Source of the DNA: Pseudomonadota bacterium
GTDB lineage: Bacteria > Pseudomonadota > Alphaproteobacteria > Rhizobiales > Hyphomicrobiaceae
Length of the DNA stretch: 48,274 bases
Reading direction: 5' to 3'
Assembly (NCBI GenBank): GCA_023405815.1
Contig: JAEXXM010000041.1
Coordinates: 1 to 48,274 of the forward strand
The notes below the pieces were generated by a model. The model was not told the DNA's origin. It worked only from the letters and a program-made list of their open reading frames with translations, and searched no databases. The translations under genes were made by a program, and so were the position numbers. Below are positions 33,422 through 40,717 of this stretch, in pieces. Position 1 is the first letter of the stretch. Each line of letters starts with the position of its first letter.

Positions 33422-34342
33422 ATGGCGCCGATGACGATACCCGTGGATCAGAGCCGCAGCCGCCAGCAGTTGATCGCCGCGACCAGCATTGCCGTGGCGC
33501 TGCTGGTCATGGGCATCAAGTACATCGCCTACCTGATGACGGGCAGCGTGGCGCTGCTTTCCGACGCCCTCGAAAGCATCGTCAACGTGGTGACGGCGGT
33601 CGTCGCGGTCATCGCCATTCGCATCGGCGCGCAGCCACCGGACCGCGGGCATCCGTTCGGCCATCACAAAGCCGAGTATTTCGCCGCCGTGCTCGAAGGT
33701 GCACTGATCATCGTGGCGGCGGGCCTCATCTTCAAGGAAGCGATCGACGCAATCCTCATGCCGCGGGCGCTTACGCAGCCCGCCGCGGGCCTGATGGTCA
33801 ACGGCGTCGCCACGGCGATCAATGCCGGCTGGGCGTGGGTGCTGATCAACCGGGGGCGGGCGCTCAGCTCACCGGCGATGCAGGGTGACGGCAAGCACAT
33901 TATGAGCGACGTCATCACGTCGATCGGCGTGCTCGTCGGGCTCGTACTGGCGACGCTGACGGGGTGGAGCATCCTCGATCCGCTGCTGGCCGGCGTGGTG
34001 GCGCTCAACATCCTGCGCATAGGTTACGATCTAGCCATCTCGTCGATGAGCCAGCTCATGGACCAGGCGGCATCTCCCGCGATCGAAGCGCGCATCCGTG
34101 CGGCAATTCGCGCCAATGGCGAAGGTGCGCTGCAGGCGCACGACATCCGTACACGCACCGCCGGGCCGCAGACATTCATCGAATTCCACCTCGTCGTGCC
34201 GGGCGAGATGACGGTCGAGGCGGCCCACGAAATCTGCGACCGCATCGAGGACGCGCTGGAAAACGAGCTCGTCAATACCGATGTGGTCATCCACGTGGAG
34301 CCCGACCACAAAGCCAAGCGTAAGGGTGCCGTCGAGCTTTAA
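33422..34342 (+). CDS. Cation diffusion facilitator (CDF) family divalent metal exporter
   Basis: A 306-residue proton-coupled exporter of Zn2+, Fe2+ or a similar metal. Six hydrophobic helices span 17-205. The transport site is formed by Asp and Glu in SDALESIVN (helix 2) and His and Asp in GKHIMSDVITS (helix 5). The conserved cytoplasmic HPFGHHKAEYFAAV follows helix 2. The C-terminal CDF dimerisation domain (about 210-300) ends with a HVEPDHK motif. Metal choice cannot be read with confidence. The start is uncertain: ATG 33422 directly follows a small hairpin, and ATG 33431 is also in frame. Confidence 0.9.
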   Translation: MAPMTIPVDQSRSRQQLIAATSIAVALLVMGIKYIAYLMTGSVALLSDALESIVNVVTAVVAVIAIRIGAQPPDRGHPFGHHKAEYFAAVLEGALIIVAAGLIFKEAIDAILMPRALTQPAAGLMVNGVATAINAGWAWVLINRGRALSSPAMQGDGKHIMSDVITSIGVLVGLVLATLTGWSILDPLLAGVVALNILRIGYDLAISSMSQLMDQAASPAIEARIRAAIRANGEGALQAHDIRTRTAGPQTFIEFHLVVPGEMTVEAAHEICDRIEDALENELVNTDVVIHVEPDHKAKRKGAVEL

Positions 34343-34397
34343 GCAAATCCAGCGTTTACCGTGGCGGCACCGGAGTGCATCAGCCTTTTATCCTCGC

Positions 34398-35663
34398 ATG
34401 ATCAGACATTCGCATCTCGGCGCCCTTGCTGCGGTCATCGCTGTGGCCGGCGTCACAGCCCCTCCACCTGCGCGAAGCTGGGCGGCCTCGCCGGACGAGG
34501 TGACCATCACGCTCGTCGGCGATGTCGGCCTCAACCGATCGGGGCAGCCCGTCGAGAGCGACGGCGTCCGGCGCGGCGAATTCCAAACGTGGGGCGAGAC
34601 GACATCGCTGATCGACAACGAGATCAATGGCGACCTCAACTTCATGAACGTCGAGACGGTGGTGACCGACCGCAACGACATGCCGCCGGACCTCAAGGAG
34701 CAGCGCGCTCCATTCAACTTCCGCACGCACCCCAACGGCATTCGGCATCTTGCCTCGCGCGGCTTCAATCTCCTCTCGCTCGCCAACAACCACTCGATGG
34801 ACTACGGGCTCCCCGGGCTCGAGGAGACGCTGAAGCACGTCGGCAAGCTCGAGGACGAGCGGCTGGTGGTTGCAGCCGGCATCGGCATGAACAGCGAGCA
34901 GGCGAGCCGTCCCAAGCGCGTCGCGGTCAAGGGCTCGGAGATTGCGTTCGCGGCCACGGGCATCGTCACCAACGACCTCGAGCGGCACCGCGCCGGGCCG
35001 CACAAGCCGGGGCAGAGCGCCTATCGATTCGACGACGACTATGCGGAGGTGCGCCGCCGGCTGGTCGGGACCACGGCCGACTATCGCATCCTCTCCATTC
35101 ACTACGGCGAGGAGGGGCGGGTGCGGGCCGACGCGAAGCAATTCGCCGACTTCCGCGAGCGGGCGGCGAAGACGGACGGCATCGATCTGATCGTCGGCCA
35201 TCACGCGCACGTGGTGCGCGGCGTCGAGATCGCCGGCAAGTCGCTGATCTTCTATGGGCTCGGCAACTTCCTGCACCAGGGCACGGCCGACATCACGAGG
35301 AAGGGGATCTGCCGCGACTGGGGCCTGATGGCGCGCGTGCATCTGAAGAAGCAATCTGACGGCACGCTCGCATTGCGGGCCGTCGAGGCCATTCCCGTCA
35401 CCGACACGCACTTCCGGCCCCGGCGTCTCACGGGCGCAGCGGGTGCAGCGCATATTCATGCACTCAACTATCTCGACGCCAACCTCGGACCGGGATCGAA
35501 CGGCGTCGCCTTCACGCCGAAGTCAGACGGCACCGGCCTCTACTGCCTGCCTGGCGCGGACAAGGACGGCGGCTCTATCGGCGCGCTGTGCAAAGGCTAC
35601 AGGCCGGCGCCGCCGATCCCGGACAACCTCGATGGCTCGATCGCCAGCTCGTGCAGTCGCTAG
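34398..35663 (+). CDS. CapA family protein (poly-gamma-glutamate synthesis-type metallophosphatase fold)
   Basis: A 421-residue exported protein with a signal peptide (to SWA-AS). The CapA/PGA_cap domain spans about 35-320: ITLVGDVGLNRSG, MNVETVVTDR, FNLLSLANNHSMDYG, YRILSIHYGEE, VGHHAHVVRGVEIAGKSLIFYGLGNF. These are the metal-site motifs of the calcineurin-like CapA fold. There is no neighbouring capB or capC, so polyglutamate synthesis is unlikely; many stand-alone CapA proteins have unknown roles. No Shine-Dalgarno is visible before ATG 34398. Confidence 0.88.
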   Translation: MIRHSHLGALAAVIAVAGVTAPPPARSWAASPDEVTITLVGDVGLNRSGQPVESDGVRRGEFQTWGETTSLIDNEINGDLNFMNVETVVTDRNDMPPDLKEQRAPFNFRTHPNGIRHLASRGFNLLSLANNHSMDYGLPGLEETLKHVGKLEDERLVVAAGIGMNSEQASRPKRVAVKGSEIAFAATGIVTNDLERHRAGPHKPGQSAYRFDDDYAEVRRRLVGTTADYRILSIHYGEEGRVRADAKQFADFRERAAKTDGIDLIVGHHAHVVRGVEIAGKSLIFYGLGNFLHQGTADITRKGICRDWGLMARVHLKKQSDGTLALRAVEAIPVTDTHFRPRRLTGAAGAAHIHALNYLDANLGPGSNGVAFTPKSDGTGLYCLPGADKDGGSIGALCKGYRPAPPIPDNLDGSIASSCSR

Positions 35664-35705
35664 CATCGGCATTGCGCGTAGGGCCGCTTCGCCTCTAATA
35701 GCGCC

Positions 35706-36446
35706 ATGCGCACCGACCATCTTCCCAGCGTGAGGCTGTTCGTCGATGCACCGCTCTCCAACGGTGCCGCCATTTCCTGCACGCCCGATCAGGCGAACTA
35801 TCTGGTCAACGTCCTGCGTCTCGCGGCCGGCGACGAAATACTCGTCTTCAACGGTCGTAACGGTGAATGGCGCGCCAGGATCGCCGATGCCGCCAAGCGC
35901 CGCTGCACGCTCGAATGCCTCGTGCAGACCCGTCCGCAGGTCGATGGTCCGGACGTGCACTACGTCTTTGCGCCGCTGAAGCACGCGCGGCTCGACTACA
36001 TGGTGCAGAAGGCGACGGAACTCGGCGTGGCGCATTTGCAGCCGGTGCTGACGCACCGCACCGTAGCCTCACGCGTCAACCTGGAGCGCATGGGCGCGAA
36101 CGCGATCGAGGCGGCCGAGCAGTGCGGCGTGCTGCGGGTGCCGAGCGTCGGCGAGCCGATGAAGCTCGAGGCTCTGCTAGCGCAATGGAACTCCAGCCGC
36201 CGACTGATCTTCTGCGACGAGGGCGCCGAAATCGCGAGTCCGGTTACGGCGCTGTCTGGGATCGAGCCCGGCCCGCTCGGAGTGCTCGTTGGCCCCGAAG
36301 GCGGCTTCGACGCCGCCGAACGCGAGCTGCTGCGCGGCAAGCCTTACACGCGGGCAATATCCTTGGGGCCGCGCATCATGCGCGCGGACACGGCCGCGGT
36401 TGCGGCGCTGGCACTCGTCAACGCGACGCTGGGCGACTGGCGCTAG
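35706..36446 (+). CDS. rsmE: 16S rRNA (uracil1498-N3)-methyltransferase
   Basis: A 246-residue SPOUT-class RNA methyltransferase that modifies U1498 of 16S rRNA. The N-terminal PUA-like domain (VRLFVDAPLSNG, YLVNVLRLAAGDEILVFNGRNGEW) precedes the catalytic domain: KHARLDYMVQKATELGVAHLQPVLTHRTV, AAEQCG, and the SAM-binding knot VLVGPEGGFDAAE and SLGPRIMRADTA. All conserved elements are present. It is followed by a strong hairpin. rsmE near gshA is common in Hyphomicrobiales, and here one small gene sits between them on the opposite strand. Confidence 0.96.
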   Translation: MRTDHLPSVRLFVDAPLSNGAAISCTPDQANYLVNVLRLAAGDEILVFNGRNGEWRARIADAAKRRCTLECLVQTRPQVDGPDVHYVFAPLKHARLDYMVQKATELGVAHLQPVLTHRTVASRVNLERMGANAIEAAEQCGVLRVPSVGEPMKLEALLAQWNSSRRLIFCDEGAEIASPVTALSGIEPGPLGVLVGPEGGFDAAERELLRGKPYTRAISLGPRIMRADTAAVAALALVNATLGDWR

Positions 36447-36463
36447 GTCGCCCGCAAACGAAA

Positions 36464-36489
36464 CGAGGCCGCCTTGCGGGGCGGCCTCG
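36464..36489. terminator. Bidirectional terminator between rsmE and a small secreted protein gene
   Basis: A perfect 10-bp stem CGAGGCCGCC/GGCGGCCTCG with a 6-nt loop lies 17 bp after the rsmE stop and 27 bp from the end of the convergent gene. It has no long T-run but is very stable. Confidence 0.65.
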
Positions 36490-36516
36490 CGAAACCGGTG
36501 ACGAAGAGGCGCTGCG

Positions 36517-36861
36517 TTACTTGCCGCACTTCTCGTCGAGCTTGTCCATGGCGGCGTCGTAGACCTTGCCGTCCTCCGATTCCGGATCGAGATCGGCGCC
36601 AGCCTCGAATGCTGTCTGGAACTCGGGCCCGAGCTGCTTCATGAAGCCGTCCATCTGCTTGTCGAGCTCTTCCGCCTTGCTGTCGTCCTCGGCGTCGGCC
36701 GACGACATCACTTTGCTCATCTCGCAGTAGACCTTCAGCTTCGCGGCGTCATTGGCAACGGCATCAAAGGTCTTCACTGCCGTGTCCACCGCCGCGTTGG
36801 CGGCAAGCACCGGCGAGGCGAGAAGGCCGCAGAGGGCACAGGCGGCCAGGTACTTTTTCAT
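36517..36861 (-). CDS. Small secreted protein, unknown function
   Basis: A 114-residue exported protein. The signal peptide MKKYLAACALCGLLASPVLA is followed by a helical, strongly acidic mature part with two Cys residues (YCEMSK and the C-terminal EKCGK) that may form one disulfide. Segments such as DSKAEELDKQMDGFMKQ and DPESEDGKVYDAAMDKLDEK suggest an all-alpha periplasmic protein. GGGAG lies 7 bp upstream of ATG 36861. I do not recognise a family. Confidence 0.75.
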   Translation of the reverse strand: MKKYLAACALCGLLASPVLAANAAVDTAVKTFDAVANDAAKLKVYCEMSKVMSSADAEDDSKAEELDKQMDGFMKQLGPEFQTAFEAGADLDPESEDGKVYDAAMDKLDEKCGK

Positions 36862-37214
36862 TGTAGTCTCCCATAGGGTTGCGAGCAAAGGTGAGGCATA
36901 GCGGCGATGCGCATCAGTTGATTTCAAGTCGTCAGTCCATATCCGAAACCTGCAACGACGGCGAGCGGTCAAAACCGTCGAGGCGGCAGGGCGATCAGGC
37001 AGGCGATTCCTGGCGCTCAATAGTGTTTTTTTGTGGTAGCTGCATGTGACCACCCGAGGCGCCCGGTCCGGGTTGCGCTCGGCGCCGCCAGGCCTTAGAG
37101 GCTCAGCTTGCGAATGCCGCAACCTATCGGCGCTAGACTGCATCGCCCCCAGGCCGTCCAAGTCGCCAAGCCCCGGATCCCAAACGACTTCGTCGAATTC
37201 TGAAGGCCCGCTCA
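36862..37214. other. Divergent intergenic region, no gene seen
   Basis: This 353-bp stretch separates the leftward small secreted protein from rightward gshA. The frames covering it show no protein-like composition. A T7 run lies near 37025. Promoters for both flanking genes must be here, but I see no convincing -35/-10 pair. Confidence 0.4.
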
Positions 37215-38597
37215 ATGTCCACCCGTCAAGATGGCGCGCCCAGCCCGACCGTACGCTCGCGCGGCGACCTCGTGGCGTGGATCGCGGCCGGCGAGAAGCC
37301 GAAGGACGCGTGGCGCATCGGCACCGAGCACGAGAAATTCGTCTTCCATACCGACACCCTCACCCCTGTACCCTACGAGGGCGAGCGCAGCATCTCGGCG
37401 CTGCTCAACGCGCTCATCACACGCTTCGGCTGGGAGCCGATCATGGAGGGCGACAACATCATCGCCCTGAAGCGCGAGGGCTGCGAGATCTGCGGCAACA
37501 TCAGTCTCGAGCCGGGGGGGCAGTTCGAATTGTCGGGAGGCGCGGTCGAGACGCTGCACGAGACGGCGGCCGAAACGCGCGGGCACCTGCGGCAGATACT
37601 GAGCGTCGGGGAGCCGCTCGGCATCGGGTTCATCGGCCTCGGCTTCTCGCCCAAGTGGACGCTGGCCGAGACGCCGCACATGCCGAAGCAGCGCTACGCC
37701 ATCATGACGCGCTACATGCCGACGGTGGGCTCGCGCGGCCTCGACATGATGTACCGCACGGCGACCATCCAGGTGAACCTCGACTTCGCCAGCGAAGCCG
37801 ACATGGTCAAGAAGCTGCGCGTCTCCCTGGCGCTGCAGCCGATCGCAACCGCGCTATTCGCCTCCTCGCCGTTCACCGAAGGGCGCCTCAACGGCTTCAA
37901 GTCGATGCGCAGCGAAGTCTGGCGCGACACAGACAAGCGGCGCACGGGCATGCTGCCCTTCGCTTTCGAGGAGGGCATGGGCTATGAGCGCTATGTCGAT
38001 TATGCCCTCAAGGTGCCGATGTATTTCGTCTATCGGGGCGGACACTACATCGATGCCTCCGGCGCGTCGTTCCAGGACTTTCTAGACGGCAAGCTTCCGC
38101 AGCTGCCGGGGGAGCGCCCGACGCTCGACGACTGGTCCGATCACCTCACGACGCTGTTCCCCGAGGTGCGGCTGAAGCGGTTCTTAGAAATGCGCGGGGC
38201 CGACAGCGGCCCCTGGCAGCGCATCTGCGCCCTCCCCGCCTTGTGGGTGGGGCTGCTCTATGACGAGCAGGCGCTCGATGCGGCGTGGCATCTCGTCAAG
38301 GACTGGACAGCGGAGGAACGCGAGGAGTTGCGCAATGCCGTCCCCAAGACGGCGCTGGCGACGCGGTTCCGCTCGGCAAGCGTCCAGGACCTCGCCCGCG
38401 AGGTTCTGCGCATTGCGCGGCGGGGCCTGAGGGCGCGCCGACGCATCAACGCGGCGAGCCAGGACGAGGCCGTGTATCTCGACCCCCTCGACGAGGTCGC
38501 GCTGACGGGGCGCACGCTCGCCGACATTCTCATCGAGCGCTACGAGGGGGCATGGAACGGCGAGATCGACCATGTCTTTGAAGAATATGCGTTCTAA
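37215..38597 (+). CDS. gshA: Glutamate-cysteine ligase, plant/alphaproteobacterial type
   Basis: Catalyses the ATP-dependent joining of Glu and Cys, the first step of glutathione synthesis; cytosolic. The 460-residue length fits the plant-like GCL class found in alphaproteobacteria. Signature segments: WRIGTEHEKFVF near residue 34-45, ISLEPGGQFELSG, GIGFIGLGFSPKW, MPKQRYAIMTRYMP, MYRTATIQVNLDF, SSPFTEGRLNGFKSMRSEVWRDTD and MYFVYRGGHYIDASG. All core motifs are intact. Its presence fits the two GST genes in the window. Confidence 0.95.
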   Translation: MSTRQDGAPSPTVRSRGDLVAWIAAGEKPKDAWRIGTEHEKFVFHTDTLTPVPYEGERSISALLNALITRFGWEPIMEGDNIIALKREGCEICGNISLEPGGQFELSGGAVETLHETAAETRGHLRQILSVGEPLGIGFIGLGFSPKWTLAETPHMPKQRYAIMTRYMPTVGSRGLDMMYRTATIQVNLDFASEADMVKKLRVSLALQPIATALFASSPFTEGRLNGFKSMRSEVWRDTDKRRTGMLPFAFEEGMGYERYVDYALKVPMYFVYRGGHYIDASGASFQDFLDGKLPQLPGERPTLDDWSDHLTTLFPEVRLKRFLEMRGADSGPWQRICALPALWVGLLYDEQALDAAWHLVKDWTAEEREELRNAVPKTALATRFRSASVQDLAREVLRIARRGLRARRRINAASQDEAVYLDPLDEVALTGRTLADILIERYEGAWNGEIDHVFEEYAF

Positions 38598-38724
38598 ACC
38601 ACTGGCGCGGTGGTTCAGCTTGTGTTCATCCTAGGTGCCGTCTACTCGGAGCTTGGGCACCATAGGGCATTCTCAAGGCTTCCGTCTCGACGGGCCGAAG
38701 CGAGCAAGCGGCGGGAGAACGAAC

Positions 38725-38943
38725 GTGCTCGGACGCAAGTTGAACTGGGCGCTAGCGTGCGGCTTGGCGGTCATAGCCGCGCTCATCGGCATCGGCCTCG
38801 CTTCGAGCGACCGCGTTGCCGCGGGATCGTGCGGCAGCAGCTGCAAGAACGAATACAATCAGTGCCGGATATCGACCAAGGGATCGCCGAGCTGCGAAAT
38901 CGCGTTCACGCGCTGCATGCAAAGCTGCATTCTGAAGAAGTAG
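38725..38943 (+). CDS. Exported 72-residue protein with symmetric six-cysteine pattern
   Basis: An unrecognised small protein. GTG 38725 has GGGAGA 6 bp upstream, which rules in this start over an upstream ATG at 38635. An N-terminal hydrophobic segment (about 7-26) and a likely cleavage near VAA-GS mark it as exported. The mature ~38 residues contain six Cys at 36, 40, 47, 57, 64 and 68, giving the mirror-symmetric pattern CX3CX6CX9CX6CX3C, with the loop RISTKGSPS in the middle. This is what an antiparallel helical hairpin clamped by three disulfides would show. The neighbours are gshA upstream and a periplasmic cytochrome c downstream on the other strand. Confidence 0.7.
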   Translation: MLGRKLNWALACGLAVIAALIGIGLASSDRVAAGSCGSSCKNEYNQCRISTKGSPSCEIAFTRCMQSCILKK

Positions 38944-38996
38944 CGCCGAGCGACTGTCGGTCCGCAGGCGCTCGTATTCGCCGCGATTGCGGCTCG

Positions 38997-39374
38997 CTAT
39001 CTGTGCAGCTTGAGGAAGGCGATCAGGTCGGCCCGCTCAGTCGGGTTCTTGAGGCCGGGAAACGCCATGACGTTGTTCGGCACCGCCACATCGGGCGCCT
39101 CGAGGAACTGAGCGAGCTTTTCTTCCGTCCAGACGATGCCGCTGCTGCCGGCGGCCTTCATGGCATCGGAGTAGTTGAAGCCGGGCGCGCTCGCCGCCTT
39201 GCGGCCGACGATGCCCGTCAACACCGGGCCGGCCTTGTTCAGAGCTGCCGGACCGATGGCATGGCACGCGCGACACCGCTTGAAGATCGCCTCTCCCTTG
39301 GAAGCGTCCTGGGCCACGGCGGGCACGCCGGCAAGAAGCACAGCCGTGACCGCGAGACATTTCCTCAGCTTCAT
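38997..39374 (-). CDS. Soluble class I cytochrome c (c2-like)
   Basis: A 125-residue periplasmic electron carrier. The signal peptide ends VPAVA-QD. The heme motif is CRACH (Cys34, Cys37, His38), and Met103 in NNVMAFPG is the likely axial ligand. The segment APGFNYSDAMK is shared with the CycM-like protein at 5583-6131, so both belong to the same cytochrome family. ATG 39374 has GGGAGGA 5 bp upstream. It is downstream of the LysR gene on the same strand with a 44-bp gap and may be co-transcribed with it. Confidence 0.92.
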   Translation of the reverse strand: MKLRKCLAVTAVLLAGVPAVAQDASKGEAIFKRCRACHAIGPAALNKAGPVLTGIVGRKAASAPGFNYSDAMKAAGSSGIVWTEEKLAQFLEAPDVAVPNNVMAFPGLKNPTERADLIAFLKLHR

Positions 39375-39418
39375 GCTGTCCTCCCTGCCGAGCACATCAG
39401 CAAATGCCCGGGCGCCAA

Positions 39419-40498
39419 TCAAGGTGCTTTGCTGGTGGGGCGGCGGTATGGCTGCGCCGCACGGGAGCGTGGCTTTGACGTCTCGCAGCTGCGCTCGCCG
39501 TTGTTGCCATAGGGCTCCTGGCTCGACCCGGAGGCGCCGCGTGCCTTGCGCCCGGCGCGCCTCATGGCCGAGGAGACGGGGGCTAGCCCATTGAGGCGCA
39601 ACTCCTTTTCCCAATACGGCTTTGCCCCATAGAGCCGCGCGAGGAACTCGATGAAGGCGCCGACCTTTATCGGCATGAAGTCGCGGCTGGGATAGACGGC
39701 GTGCACACCACTACTCGCGGCTCCCTGATAGTCGGGCAGCACGACCCGCAAGCCACCATCGCGCAGCGCGGCGCCGATGTCCCAGGTGGACAGGAGTCCG
39801 ATCCCCGTGCCCGACATCACCAGCTCGCGGACGATCTCCCCCGAATCGCAGCGCACGTTTGCACGCGGGCGAAACTGCACATCGCCCTCAGGGCCGCGCA
39901 GCTTCCACGCCTCGGCGGTCGAGACGGAGAGGCAGTTGTGCGCTTCAAGGTCCAGGAGGCCTGCGGGGGATCCGTGCTTCTCCAGATAGGCGGGTGTGGC
40001 ACAGAGGATGCGGGTGTCGGGCGCGAGGCGACGTGCGACGAGCGATGAATCCTGTAGATCGCCGATGTGGATGGCGAGGTCGAATCCGTCGCGAACGATA
40101 TCGACATGGGCATCGCTCACATGCACATCCAGTCGTAGCTCGGGATAGCTCGACAGGAAGTTGCCGAGATGAGGCGCGATGTGCAGGCGACTGAATGCAG
40201 CCGGCATGCTCACCCTCAGCGACCCGCATGGAACGGCATTGCGGCGGCTGATGAAGTCGTCGGCTTCCTCGCACAGCTTAAGAATATCGACCACACGCCG
40301 GTAGTAGCCCGCTCCCGTCTCGGTGAGCGCAAGTTGGCGCGTGGTTCGCTGAAACAGGCACGCACCGAGCCGCTCCTCGAGCTGGCTGATATGCTTGGAT
40401 ACGACCGCAGGCGTCAGGCCCAATTCGCGGCCAGCGGCTGACATGTTGCCGGTGCGGGCGACGCGTGCAAATATCTCCAAATCGCCAATAGTCGGCAC
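39419..40498 (-). CDS. LysR family transcriptional regulator
   Basis: A 359-residue regulator. The winged helix-turn-helix occupies about 1-60 (IGDLEIFARVARTGNMSAAGRELGLTPAVVSKHISQLEERLG) and the LysR substrate-binding domain about 85-300 (GSLRVSMPAAF, LDVHVSDAHVDIVRDGFDLAIHIG, SGTGIGLLSTWDIGAAL). A polar, Arg/Ser-rich tail of about 55 residues follows and is longer than normal for the family. GTG 40498 preceded by GGGGGGAAGA is the likely start; a longer frame begins at TTG 40555. It is divergent from glcD, the classic position of a LysR activator of the adjacent operon. Confidence 0.88.
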   Translation of the reverse strand: MPTIGDLEIFARVARTGNMSAAGRELGLTPAVVSKHISQLEERLGACLFQRTTRQLALTETGAGYYRRVVDILKLCEEADDFISRRNAVPCGSLRVSMPAAFSRLHIAPHLGNFLSSYPELRLDVHVSDAHVDIVRDGFDLAIHIGDLQDSSLVARRLAPDTRILCATPAYLEKHGSPAGLLDLEAHNCLSVSTAEAWKLRGPEGDVQFRPRANVRCDSGEIVRELVMSGTGIGLLSTWDIGAALRDGGLRVVLPDYQGAASSGVHAVYPSRDFMPIKVGAFIEFLARLYGAKPYWEKELRLNGLAPVSSAMRRAGRKARGASGSSQEPYGNNGERSCETSKPRSRAAQPYRRPTSKAP

Positions 40499-40665
40499 TC
40501 TTCCCCCCGGGATGAAATACGTCCCTGGCGCCAACACCAGGTCGTCGGGCGGCAAACAAAAATTAGAATATGATCAGCGGTGACGATAAGGTATCGGCCT
40601 AAAGGCCAAATAGCTGTACTGTCGCCTGATCCCTGCACTATGCCAGGAGCGGGGCGAGCTGTGAT

Positions 40666-40680
40666 ACTCAAATATTGAGT
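40666..40680. promoter_or_regulatory. Candidate operator upstream of glcD
   Basis: A perfect 15-bp palindrome ACTCAA-ATA-TTGAGT lies 37 bp upstream of the glcD start codon in the lysR-glcD divergent region. A second, GC-rich dyad (GGCCT/AGGCC) is at 40596-40607. The first is a plausible regulator site. It does not fit the textbook LysR T-N11-A spacing exactly, so the binding protein is open. Confidence 0.4.
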
Positions 40681-40717
40681 CAGCCGCCGCACTTGGATGC
40701 GCAAGCCGGAGAACTGC

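Noticed and set aside
34380..35459. 359-codon minus-strand open frame opposite the CapA-like gene
   Set aside because: No domain and shadow-like composition; CapA motifs are intact on the plus strand.
38635..38724. N-terminal extension of the small Cys protein to ATG 38635
   Set aside because: No Shine-Dalgarno and it would bury the export signal; GTG 38725 has a strong one.
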